Positions 1 to 6,253 of a DNA stretch of 7,763 bases are shown here, piece by piece (the first letter of the stretch is position 1; each line of letters begins with the position of its first letter). Both the position numbers and the translations under genes were made by a program. This stretch comes from CAYZZU01 sp964483105. GTDB lineage: Bacteria > CG2-30-53-67. The notes under the pieces were generated by a model. That model saw only the letters and a list, made by a program, of their open reading frames with translations. It had not been told where the DNA came from and made no database searches. The stretch is taken from assembly GCA_964483105.1 (NCBI GenBank), contig CAYZZU010000062.1, positions 1-7,763 of the forward strand, read 5' to 3'.

Positions 1-24
1 AAAAAGTAGCCTGTCCCCTTTTAT
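1..24. repeat. Possible REP-like / dispersed palindromic-element fragment at left edge
   Basis: The first bases hold GTAGCCTGTCCCCTTTT preceded by an A-run. From memory, similar phrases recur between genes in genomes that carry REP-associated tyrosine (Y1) transposases, and the leading GTAG resembles the foot tetranucleotide of classical REP elements. Only one arm lies inside the window, so no partner arm or hairpin can be shown. The alternative is ordinary intergenic DNA, or the start of a leftward gene beginning at the ATG at 37-39. Confidence 0.22.
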
Positions 25-87
25 GCTTTTACTCACCATAAACCTTTCAACCAAGAGGGGTTTTTGTCTTTACTGATCTCCTTTCGC

Positions 88-921
88 TCATTTAGGGGGG
101 ACGCCCGGGTCTTGCCGGGGTGGTTTAGGTTGTCCGGAGATCTTCTTGAGGGCGCCTCGCGTGACTTCTTCATCGGCAAGGTGTTTGGCCTTCTTCGCGG
201 ATTCATAGGATTCATCCACGAGAGTCAGGATCTCATGAAAATCGAAGGTGTGCCACCGGACCTCGGAGAGATGAAATTTTTCTTCCGCATTCTTGAGCGC
301 GGCGGCGGCCTTCGTTACGGGAAACCCCTGCTTTCTGGCCATCCTCACAAACTCTTGACTCCATTTCACGGTATTCTTGGCGTAAAAGATCAGGTCCAGT
401 GTGGCGTGGGCCTCTTCGGGAACGTTCGGGGAAATGCCGCTTTCGGCGTTATGACAGCGTCGACAGGTCTCCGCCACGTTGTGCGGCGCGAGGATGGTCG
501 TATGCATGGAGCCGTGGCAGGTGATGCAGGTCGGTCCCCTGACCGTACCCTGTCCGGACAAAAAGACCTGATAATGTCTGCTCTGCTTGAACTCCTTCAA
601 CTGCGGTTGATGGCACCCTCCACAGAGGGCGGGGATCCGGGAATAATGGACACGGCTCGCGGGATCGGCCGGGCCGAGTACCCCACGATGGGCTCCATCC
701 CTGTCCGGTTTGTCAGGGTTCCCCCCATGGCACCGGTCACAGGTTACGCCGGCCTGATCGTGCACTGAATCTTTCCAGTCCAGGTAGGCCATGCCGCCCG
801 TGGTCTTTTGTCCGAGCCGGCTATGGCAGGCCAGACAGGCATTCTCCTTTGCCGCCGCTGTGGAGACCGGGAGCCAACGGATGAGAATCGTAAGAGAAAC
901 AAATAGACACAAGAGCCTCAT
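88..921 (-). CDS. Periplasmic pentaheme c-type cytochrome
   Basis: This 277-residue protein is probably an exported electron carrier or a subunit of a respiratory complex. Residues 1-24 form a signal peptide (hydrophobic core, then a VSTAAA-type cleavage region). Five CXXCH haem-binding motifs follow at residues 29-33, 61-65, 100-104, 132-136 and 153-157. Between them lie W-x-x-S-x-H and S-x-H-type spacers typical of the cytochrome c554/NrfA-like multihaem fold, whose histidines may be distal ligands. Residues 165-260 have no haem motif and look alpha-helical and charged, like the C-terminal helices of some NrfA/HAO-related cytochromes. The tail is rich in Pro and Lys. The ATG at 919-921 is preceded by GAGG at 7 bases. 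It starts 9 bases after the regulator stop, so it is probably the last gene of the PhnD-kinase-regulator operon. Haem count and export are seen directly; the redox partner and any catalytic role are unknown. Confidence 0.92.
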   Translation of the reverse strand: MRLLCLFVSLTILIRWLPVSTAAAKENACLACHSRLGQKTTGGMAYLDWKDSVHDQAGVTCDRCHGGNPDKPDRDGAHRGVLGPADPASRVHYSRIPALCGGCHQPQLKEFKQSRHYQVFLSGQGTVRGPTCITCHGSMHTTILAPHNVAETCRRCHNAESGISPNVPEEAHATLDLIFYAKNTVKWSQEFVRMARKQGFPVTKAAAALKNAEEKFHLSEVRWHTFDFHEILTLVDESYESAKKAKHLADEEVTRGALKKISGQPKPPRQDPGVPPK

Positions 922-930
922 GTCACTGCC

Positions 931-2346
931 TCACGAAAAATCGAAGTCCTTCATCTTCTTGCGCAGGGTGGTACGCGTGATCCCCAGCAGCTTGGACGCC
1001 CGCACCTGATTCCAGTTTGAGATCTCCAGCGCCTTTTTCACGAGGATCTTTTCGACATCGCCGATAATTGTCTCGTAGGGCGTCCGGGAGCAATCGATAC
1101 AACGCTGCAGGGCATTTTCGACGAGGAAGGAAAACCCCCTGAGAAATTCATTCGTTCCGTTGATATGGATCGGCATTTCTTCCCGAATCCGGTCCAGGGA
1201 AAGGTAATCATATTTACACATGACCATGGCCTTTTGAATCATGTTCTCCAACTCACGGATGTTTCCAGGCCAGTCGTAATGCATCAGGTATTCAATCAGT
1301 CCCGGTTCAAACCCCTGGATGGTCCGCCGCAGCTCCACGTTGAAACGCTGAATGAAATAGTGCACAAGCTCCTGCAGATCTTCTTTGTGTTCCCGCAACG
1401 GAGGCATCTGGAGGGTCACCACGTTCAGACGATGGAACAAATCCTGACGGAAAAGACCGTCCTGAATCCTCTTCCTCAGGTTCTTGTTGGTGGCGGCAAT
1501 GATCCGGACATCCGGTCGCAGGGTCTGTGTCCCTCCCACCCGCTGGAATCTGCCGTCCTGAAGCACCCGGAGCACCTTCGACTGTGTGGCCGGAGACATG
1601 TCTCCGATTTCGTCCAATAGAAGTGTTCCGCCTTCAGCCAGTTCAAACTTTCCGGCTTTTCCGGAGGCGTCGGCGCCGGTGAAGGCACCCTTTTCATACC
1701 CGAAGAGCTCGCTCTCCAGAAGGTTCTCGGGTATGGCGGCACAGTTCACGGCCACAAAGGGTTTCTCCGAGCGAAGGCTGTACCGGTGCAGGGTGCGGGC
1801 CGCCAGATCTTTCCCGGTTCCGGATTCGCCGAGTATCAGGACGGTTACATCGGATTTGGCCACCTGGCCGATCACCTTATAGACCTCTATCATCGGGGGG
1901 CTGTTTCCGATCAGCCGCTCCCCTTTGAGCCGCGTCCCCGCAGGGATTTTCTCCATGGTTTCACTTTGCAGCAAACGGCCGGTTTTAATGCCTCTCTGTA
2001 TGACCTGGCGGACGGCGTCGACATCCAGCGGCTTGGTCAGATAATCAAAAGCGCCGGCCTCGATCGCCTGGATCGCCTTGTCCGTATCACCGAATGCCGT
2101 CATGAGAACCACCGGAAGATGCGGGCTTTTCCCCTGCATCCGTCTCAAGGTTTCCAGTCCGTCGATGCCCGGCAGTTTCAGATCCAGCAGAACAAGATCC
2201 GGTGCCGAGCGCTGTAACAGCGTCAGGGCCTCTTCTCCGTCGCCGACCGTGAGAACTTCGTATTCTCTTGAAAAGATCTTTTTCAGGAAGTGCCGGACAC
2301 CCGGTTCATCGTCTACGATCAGAACTTTGCCCAGAGAATCGTTCAT
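931..2346 (-). CDS. Sigma-54-dependent NtrC-family response regulator
   Basis: This 471-residue cytoplasmic activator has the full three-domain NtrC layout. The receiver domain (about 5-120) has the acidic pocket D12-D13, phosphoacceptor D55, T83 and K105. The AAA+ domain (about 145-375) has Walker A GESGTGK (173-179), the sigma-54-contacting GAFTGA loop (220-225), Walker B GTLLLDE (240-246), arginine-finger candidates R300/R306, and WPGNIRELEN (359-368). A Fis-type helix-turn-helix lies near 446-466. It should hydrolyse ATP to remodel sigma-54 RNA polymerase after phosphorylation by the kinase encoded just upstream. The open frame extends to 2445, but that would overlap the kinase gene by 95 bases and add 33 residues before the receiver. 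The ATG at 2344-2346, four bases after the kinase stop, is therefore chosen; its Shine-Dalgarno is weak (AGG), suggesting translational coupling. An unusual C416-x-x-C419 pair sits in the linker before the DNA-binding helices. The family is certain; the target genes are not. Confidence 0.95.
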   Translation of the reverse strand: MNDSLGKVLIVDDEPGVRHFLKKIFSREYEVLTVGDGEEALTLLQRSAPDLVLLDLKLPGIDGLETLRRMQGKSPHLPVVLMTAFGDTDKAIQAIEAGAFDYLTKPLDVDAVRQVIQRGIKTGRLLQSETMEKIPAGTRLKGERLIGNSPPMIEVYKVIGQVAKSDVTVLILGESGTGKDLAARTLHRYSLRSEKPFVAVNCAAIPENLLESELFGYEKGAFTGADASGKAGKFELAEGGTLLLDEIGDMSPATQSKVLRVLQDGRFQRVGGTQTLRPDVRIIAATNKNLRKRIQDGLFRQDLFHRLNVVTLQMPPLREHKEDLQELVHYFIQRFNVELRRTIQGFEPGLIEYLMHYDWPGNIRELENMIQKAMVMCKYDYLSLDRIREEMPIHINGTNEFLRGFSFLVENALQRCIDCSRTPYETIIGDVEKILVKKALEISNWNQVRASKLLGITRTTLRKKMKDFDFS

Positions 2347-2350
2347 AAGC

Positions 2351-3808
2351 CTATATCGGAAGATGGATCGAAAAGGTGGTTCCTTTCCCTTTCCCGCTCT
2401 CAACGGAGATCTCTCCTCCGTGTTCCTGGATAATCTGGTGGACAATGGAGAGGCCTAATCCCGATCCGTCCTTGCGGGTGGTATAGAAGGGCTCGAAAAG
2501 ATGGTCCCGGATCTTTTCGTCGATCCCCCGGCCGTTATCCTCCACATCGATGCGGATGGCCTCTCCCTCACTGTTCCGGGAAGTCCGTACCCTGATCTCC
2601 CCTCCCTCCGGGACGGCCTGCATGGCATTCACACAGAGGTTCTCCAGTGCCTCTTCCATTTTTCGCTCATCACAGAAGACTTCGGGGAGATCCTGATCCG
2701 GAAACATCGTGAAACGAACATGGGCCGCCTGCATCCTGGGGCGCAGTTTTCCGCATATAGCGCTCAACAATGCATTCATGTCCACGGATTTGAGCCGGAT
2801 CCGGGGTGGGGCGCCATACTTGAGGAAACGGCTCACCACGTCATCCATGCGTTGAATATCCTTCAGAACCATTTCTCTTTCTTCCTTGTCCAACGTGGGT
2901 ACGGCGCCGGGTTCGTTCATGGCCTGCATACTCAATTTGATGGAAGTCAGGGGATTCTTAAGTTCATGAGCCAGATTGGCGGAAAACTTGCCGATGGCAT
3001 TCAGTTTTTCGCTCCGGACCAGCTTCTCATGAGTACGCTGCACCCGGTCGAAGGCTTCCTTCAATTTGATCGACATTTCGTTAAAGGTCGAGGCCAGTTC
3101 GCTGGTCTCATCGCGCCCGCGGACCCGGATCCGAGTCCCCCAGTTTCCCTCTCCGATCTTTCTGGCGCCTCGAATCACCTGAAGAAGGGGGAGGATATAA
3201 CGTCGTGTCAGGGAAAGACTGATGAACATTCCCAGAACGGACAGAAGGATGGCGACCCCCCACAGTTGTTGATGCAGATGCCGAATCTGCACCTGATAGA
3301 AAGAGCGGGTAATGCCGACGCGGACCTTCCCCGCCGGGATCTTGTTGACCAGGATGGGCGCAATGACCTCGAAAACCTCACGGTTCCTGGGCAGAATCAC
3401 GGCCTCTTTCCCGATCCGGTCCAGATCCGACGTGTGATCAAAAATCTCCGGTTTCTTCTCTCTCCCCACCGAGGCCAGCAATGTATTGTCGTGGCCGTAA
3501 ATGGCGGCATATTCCACGATGCTTTCTTCGGTCCTCAGGAACCTGTCTTTTTCCTTAAAAGCATCCAGCAACTTGAACAAGGCGAAGCGGTCCTCATAAA
3601 GGAGGGGCTCCACAGCCTGCTGGGCAAGGGTCTTTGCAATGTAAATTCCCCTTTGGCGTAGTTCGGTTTCACTTTCTCTCTCCATATAGCGAAAGAAAAG
3701 AGTGCTCAGGATAAACACCAGGAAAAAGATCAGAAAAATGATCGTAACGGAAACCTTGAAGGCGATACTGTGATACCACCTGGTTTGTAAGCGGGTACCG
3801 GTTTCCAT
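2351..3808 (-). CDS. Membrane sensor histidine kinase (two-component, NtrB/ZraS-like)
   Basis: This 485-residue protein has a short cytoplasmic N-terminus and TM1 at about 17-39. A periplasmic domain of about 140 residues (41-180) has a mixed alpha/beta look suggestive of a Cache/PAS-like sensor fold. TM2 is at about 183-202, followed by a HAMP linker (about 200-253) and a DHp helix with the phospho-acceptor H281 in HELKNPLTS. The HATPase domain has an N-box around N390/N394, a G1 box DNGRG (424-428), an F-box FEPFYTT (438-444) and a G2 box GSGLGLS (448-454). All catalytic boxes are intact, so it should be an active kinase. It phosphorylates, by inference, the sigma-54 regulator that starts 4 bases after its stop. 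It begins 6 bases after the PhnD-like gene, in the same frame, without a clear Shine-Dalgarno, so it is likely translated by coupling. The context suggests its periplasmic domain reads the ligand state of the PhnD-like protein. Confidence 0.94.
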   Translation of the reverse strand: METGTRLQTRWYHSIAFKVSVTIIFLIFFLVFILSTLFFRYMERESETELRQRGIYIAKTLAQQAVEPLLYEDRFALFKLLDAFKEKDRFLRTEESIVEYAAIYGHDNTLLASVGREKKPEIFDHTSDLDRIGKEAVILPRNREVFEVIAPILVNKIPAGKVRVGITRSFYQVQIRHLHQQLWGVAILLSVLGMFISLSLTRRYILPLLQVIRGARKIGEGNWGTRIRVRGRDETSELASTFNEMSIKLKEAFDRVQRTHEKLVRSEKLNAIGKFSANLAHELKNPLTSIKLSMQAMNEPGAVPTLDKEEREMVLKDIQRMDDVVSRFLKYGAPPRIRLKSVDMNALLSAICGKLRPRMQAAHVRFTMFPDQDLPEVFCDERKMEEALENLCVNAMQAVPEGGEIRVRTSRNSEGEAIRIDVEDNGRGIDEKIRDHLFEPFYTTRKDGSGLGLSIVHQIIQEHGGEISVESGKGKGTTFSIHLPI

Positions 3809-3814
3809 AGGGTT

Positions 3815-4723
3815 TTATTTCGCGGGTTCAGAGCTCATCCGTTTTTTTTTGTAGTCCTTGAGAAAATTTTCCATCGCCCGGACGGAGTCGTAAAGTCCTT
3901 TTTGCGGCAGGACGAACCGGTCGATCCTGAGGTGCGCCAGGATCTTCTTTCCTTCAGGATCCTTGTCCATGGCAAGTAAAATCTCCTGGAAGCGTTTCTT
4001 GAGATGAACATCCGTCTTGGGAGCGACCACAACCGGGGGGATGCCGAAGGGCGGAGAACGGAGAATAACACGGGTCTTTCCCACCATGGGATCGCCTGTG
4101 TCTTTCAGATAATCATAGACCAGGCTGTCTACCGCCGCCCCATCCGCAATGCCGCGGGCCACCGCCTCCACCGATTTGTCGTGACTGTGGGTATAGAAAT
4201 AATAGGAATAAAAATTTTCCGGGGTCGAACCAAGTTTTCCGATCAGGTATTCGGGATAGAGCGCGCCGGTATTGGAGAGATCGTCGGTCAGCGCGAAGAT
4301 TTTGCCTTGGAGGTCGTCAAAGACCTTCACAGGGCTATCTTTCGCCACGATAATGTAGGAATGATAGGTCTCCCTGCCGTGGACCTGCGGGACCGCCACA
4401 ACCGGCAGTCCCAGGTTCTGATCCGCATGAATATAAGCGCCGGTGCAGATAAAGGCGCAATCCACGGTTCCCGATGCAAGCAGATCGTTCACTTCCTCAT
4501 AGGTTCGCCTCTGTTTCAACAGCACCCGTTTCCCGAATTTTTTTGAGAGATACTCCAGGAAATCCTGATAATAGGAAAAGGTCTTCTCCGGAGATAACAT
4601 GGCCGAGATGGCGAAGCAGATTTCCTGTTTTCCGGTTTTTTGTTCTGCAGCCCGTACCGGGCTGCAGAACAAAAAAACGATCAGCAACAGGTTGAGAAAC
4701 AGGGAATTCTTTCCCATCGGCAT
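3815..4723 (-). CDS. PhnD-like periplasmic substrate-binding protein, likely signalling partner of the adjacent kinase
   Basis: This 302-residue protein belongs to the phosphate/phosphite/phosphonate-binding (PhnD-like) periplasmic superfamily. A signal peptide covers residues 1-25/26 (Lys, hydrophobic core 8-19, then PVRAA); C20 follows Phe, so it is not a good lipobox. The two-lobe fold is suggested by the N-lobe start ICFAISAMLSPE, the ligand-loop region VDCAFICTGAYIHA (87-100) and the DDLSNTGALYP segment (147-157). The last corresponds to the Ser/Thr-Gly anion-binding turn of PhnD proteins. No ABC permease or ATPase is nearby; it is instead followed at 6 bases by a sensor kinase. This is the arrangement of AioX with AioSR, so a sensor role is favoured over transport. 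C89 and C93 lie in the predicted pocket loop. The ATG at 4721-4723 is used; the ATG at codon 3 is also possible, and neither has a strong Shine-Dalgarno. A perfect hairpin sequence overlaps the signal-peptide codons. No convincing promoter was seen in the 164-bp gap upstream, although a TATGAT hexamer lies at 4748-4753. Confidence 0.9.
   Translation of the reverse strand: MPMGKNSLFLNLLLIVFLFCSPVRAAEQKTGKQEICFAISAMLSPEKTFSYYQDFLEYLSKKFGKRVLLKQRRTYEEVNDLLASGTVDCAFICTGAYIHADQNLGLPVVAVPQVHGRETYHSYIIVAKDSPVKVFDDLQGKIFALTDDLSNTGALYPEYLIGKLGSTPENFYSYYFYTHSHDKSVEAVARGIADGAAVDSLVYDYLKDTGDPMVGKTRVILRSPPFGIPPVVVAPKTDVHLKKRFQEILLAMDKDPEGKKILAHLRIDRFVLPQKGLYDSVRAMENFLKDYKKKRMSSEPAK
4636..4676. repeat. Perfect 19-bp inverted repeat with 3-base loop inside the PhnD-like gene
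   Basis: The arms at 4636-4654 and 4658-4676 are exactly complementary over 19 bases: a 13-bp GC-rich core containing CTGCAG plus six A:T pairs. The loop is TAC. The structure spans from the end of codon 16 to the start of codon 30, across the signal-peptide cleavage region, about 47 bases after the start codon. On the mRNA a U-run precedes the stem and an A-run follows it. It therefore does not have the trailing U-tract of an intrinsic terminator in the direction of transcription. It could slow ribosomes during export or limit expression. Alternatively it could be the product of a template-switch event that made the two arms perfect. Confidence 0.85.
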
Positions 4724-4887
4724 TGTTCTTTCAGAATGTGGAATGGGATCATAAAACCCGGTGCGGAATTCAGCGTAACCCGAAGTTCCCCGAAAATCAA
4801 CTCATAATTTACCAGCGGATTGCCTCACATAAAATCAGTCGCGCACCAAGCCCCATGTCCAATGTGTAGCTCCGACTCCTGGTCCCC

Positions 4888-6063
4888 TCACAGGATTATG
4901 ATCTTTTGATAGATGGGATAAGCAATCGGCTCCTTGTTGTCATAATCGATTTCTTCCCTTCGTTTTTCATCAAGGAGATGATACCGGACGGTGATATCCA
5001 GTTTTGACGGAGGGTTTTCGGGATCCCGCCGGAATGGGAAGGTGAATGTTTTCGGTGATCGGTACGGAAGACGCGTATCCTTATAATCCATAATGAATGG
5101 CTGCCAGATAAAATATCTTTTCATTGTGTATATTTTTTCTTTGATCACCTTGCCCTTCTTGTCAAGCAGCCTCACTTCAAGGGTCAGGTGCCTGTCCGGC
5201 GTGCCGGTCGGAAGATCATGGAATGTGCCGGTATTTTCAAGGGTAATCAGGTATTTTACACGGTCTTTCTCCACCGCTTTCCTGATTGTTACCGTAAGGT
5301 CTTTTCCCACCATCTCCGGAGTATGCCCACCCTGGAACAGGTGTCTTCTTCCTTTCCTCTCGGCCATACCTTCGGCGGCCGGCCGCAAAACTTCCGGCAT
5401 ATGACAGCCGACACAATCCAACTTCTGCCCGCTTTCCTTGATCTCCGCCACGGTTCCGCAAGGGGGTATTCTGTAGAAGGTATCCCATCTCTTTCCTGAA
5501 ACCACGTGGCATTTTTCACATGGTTTCAGCCCGGAAAAGATTTCCTTGTCCACGGTGACGGGATGAGGCGCGGAGTCCGTTTCAAAAGGCCCCACGATCC
5601 TTCCGTTTTTTACATGGCAGACTGCGCAGGTAACCCCCTCGTCGCGCAGTTTTGAGTCATAATGAGGATTCGTTTTCAGAACGGGATCGAGCTTTGCTTG
5701 ATCTCTGAAACCGATCACAAGGTTTTCCTGTTGATTCTCAAGAGGAGTATGGCAATTCAGGCAAATTTGCTGTGAGCCGTCATAGCGGGTGTCCGCCTGG
5801 AAGTAGGGGTCCCCCCATGCCTTTGCGTGCATGCTTTCCGACCATTCCCGATAGATCGCTTGGTGACATTGGCCACACTCCTTTGCACTGACAGAGCTTA
5901 ATCCGTGGGGCGTCTCTACATGCATCGGCCGTTCAAATTTCCGGTCGACCACAAATATGGTCTTGCGACCACATGCGAAGGAAACAATGCAAATGAATGA
6001 TATGAGCAACAGCCTGAATAAAACGGCTCTCATGGATTCCCACGGTGAGTGATGATCAGACAT
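4888..6063 (-). CDS. Pentaheme c-type cytochrome, c554-like, with beta-rich C-terminal domain
   Basis: This exported multihaem cytochrome has 391 residues from the chosen start. Its hydrophobic export segment spans about residues 14-30 and ends at C31-G32. That cysteine could be lipidated, but the lipobox (SFAC) is poor, so either a signal peptide or a lipoprotein is possible. Five CXXCH motifs lie at 63-67, 101-105, 146-150, 182-186 and 217-221. The first is followed by Y-R-E-W-S-E-S-M-H-A and the third is preceded by EGVT, a pattern typical of cytochrome c554-like proteins. Residues about 250-385 carry no haem motif and look like beta-strands. They contain FHDLPTGTPDRH, and H282 there may ligate a haem, as similar H-x-x-PTG motifs occur in related multihaem cytochromes. 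The open frame reaches a TTG at 6082-6084, but the ATG at 6061-6063 has AAGGA 8 bases upstream. A later ATG at 6031-6033 is also possible. The gene is separated from its neighbours by 190 and 164 bp, so it may be its own transcript or may lead the sensor operon. Confidence 0.92.
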   Translation of the reverse strand: MSDHHSPWESMRAVLFRLLLISFICIVSFACGRKTIFVVDRKFERPMHVETPHGLSSVSAKECGQCHQAIYREWSESMHAKAWGDPYFQADTRYDGSQQICLNCHTPLENQQENLVIGFRDQAKLDPVLKTNPHYDSKLRDEGVTCAVCHVKNGRIVGPFETDSAPHPVTVDKEIFSGLKPCEKCHVVSGKRWDTFYRIPPCGTVAEIKESGQKLDCVGCHMPEVLRPAAEGMAERKGRRHLFQGGHTPEMVGKDLTVTIRKAVEKDRVKYLITLENTGTFHDLPTGTPDRHLTLEVRLLDKKGKVIKEKIYTMKRYFIWQPFIMDYKDTRLPYRSPKTFTFPFRRDPENPPSKLDITVRYHLLDEKRREEIDYDNKEPIAYPIYQKIIIL

Positions 6064-6071
6064 CCGTTTTT

Positions 6072-6076
6072 TCCTT
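6072..6076 (-). promoter_or_regulatory. Ribosome binding site deciding the start of the c554-like cytochrome
   Basis: AAGGA on the minus strand lies 8 bases before the ATG at 6061-6063. It falls inside the longer open frame that begins at a TTG (6082-6084), which has no comparable site. The shorter start is therefore preferred. Confidence 0.55.
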
Positions 6077-6134
6077 GAAGCCAAATGTCCAATGTTGAGA
6101 CCCCGTCGATCTTTCGAGTCCCGCCATTCCGGGA

Positions 6135-6164
6135 ATGATACAGGATAGGCGTTGAGGAAATCAA
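6135..6164 (-). promoter_or_regulatory. Weak sigma-70-type promoter candidate for the c554-like cytochrome
   Basis: TTGATT (6159-6164, 4 of 6 matches to the -35 consensus) is followed after 18 bases by TATCAT (6135-6140, 5 of 6 to the -10). The predicted transcription start near 6128 leaves a leader of about 65 bases. The -35 lies inside a small palindrome, GTTGA-N5-TCAAC (6151-6165), which resembles an FNR/CRP-type site with the spacing one base short. A second palindrome, CATTCC-G-GGAATG (6125-6137), overlaps the -10. Either could be an operator, but both are short enough to be chance. Confidence 0.25.
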
Positions 6165-6175
6165 CATCTATTTAC

Positions 6176-6239
6176 TTCCGTGGGGTACCCCTCTTGGGGC
6201 TTTTATAATGATATATGAAGGGATGGGTACCCTCCGGAA
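6176..6239. repeat. Imperfect inverted repeat with GGGTACCC cores between citrate synthase and cytochrome
   Basis: The arms at 6176-6190 and 6225-6239 are complementary at 13 of 15 positions: TTCCG, two mismatches, then GGGTACCC. They are separated by 34 bases. GGGTACCC is itself palindromic, so the arms can also be read as direct repeats. The element begins 15 bases after the citrate synthase stop. No T-run follows it in the leftward direction, so a classical intrinsic terminator is not supported. An mRNA 3'-end stabiliser or a regulator site is possible. Confidence 0.45.
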
Positions 6240-6253
6240 TGAAGGAAGTCGGA

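Noticed and set aside
1..39. Start of a leftward gene at the ATG at 37-39, with AAGG upstream.
   Set aside because: Only 13 codons lie in the window and they overlap the repeat-like phrase; it cannot be distinguished from chance.
2347..2445. Longer N-terminus for the response regulator, beginning at 2445.
   Set aside because: It overlaps the kinase gene by 95 bases and adds a basic, non-homologous-looking stretch before a complete receiver domain.
2501..3661. Long plus-strand open frame of 386 codons opposite the kinase, and similar ones opposite the other genes (for example 64-768 and 6215-7204).
   Set aside because: They are antisense shadows of genes with full domain motifs, and their products show no recognisable domains.
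3806..3817. The PhnD-like gene and the kinase are in the same frame, separated by one TAA and two codons, suggesting a possible read-through fused sensor kinase.
   Set aside because: The fused protein would place a periplasmic domain before a kinase N-terminus that must be cytoplasmic for its two-TM topology. Two separate proteins fit better.
3842..3850. A run of nine A residues on the coding strand near the 3' end of the PhnD-like gene, as a possible slippage site.
   Set aside because: Both alternative frames stop within a few codons and neither joins the kinase, so slippage would only change the last few residues.
6187..6205. Plus-strand terminator-like CCCC-TCTT-GGGG followed by CTTTT.
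   Set aside because: The stem is only 4 bp, and no plus-strand gene ends there.
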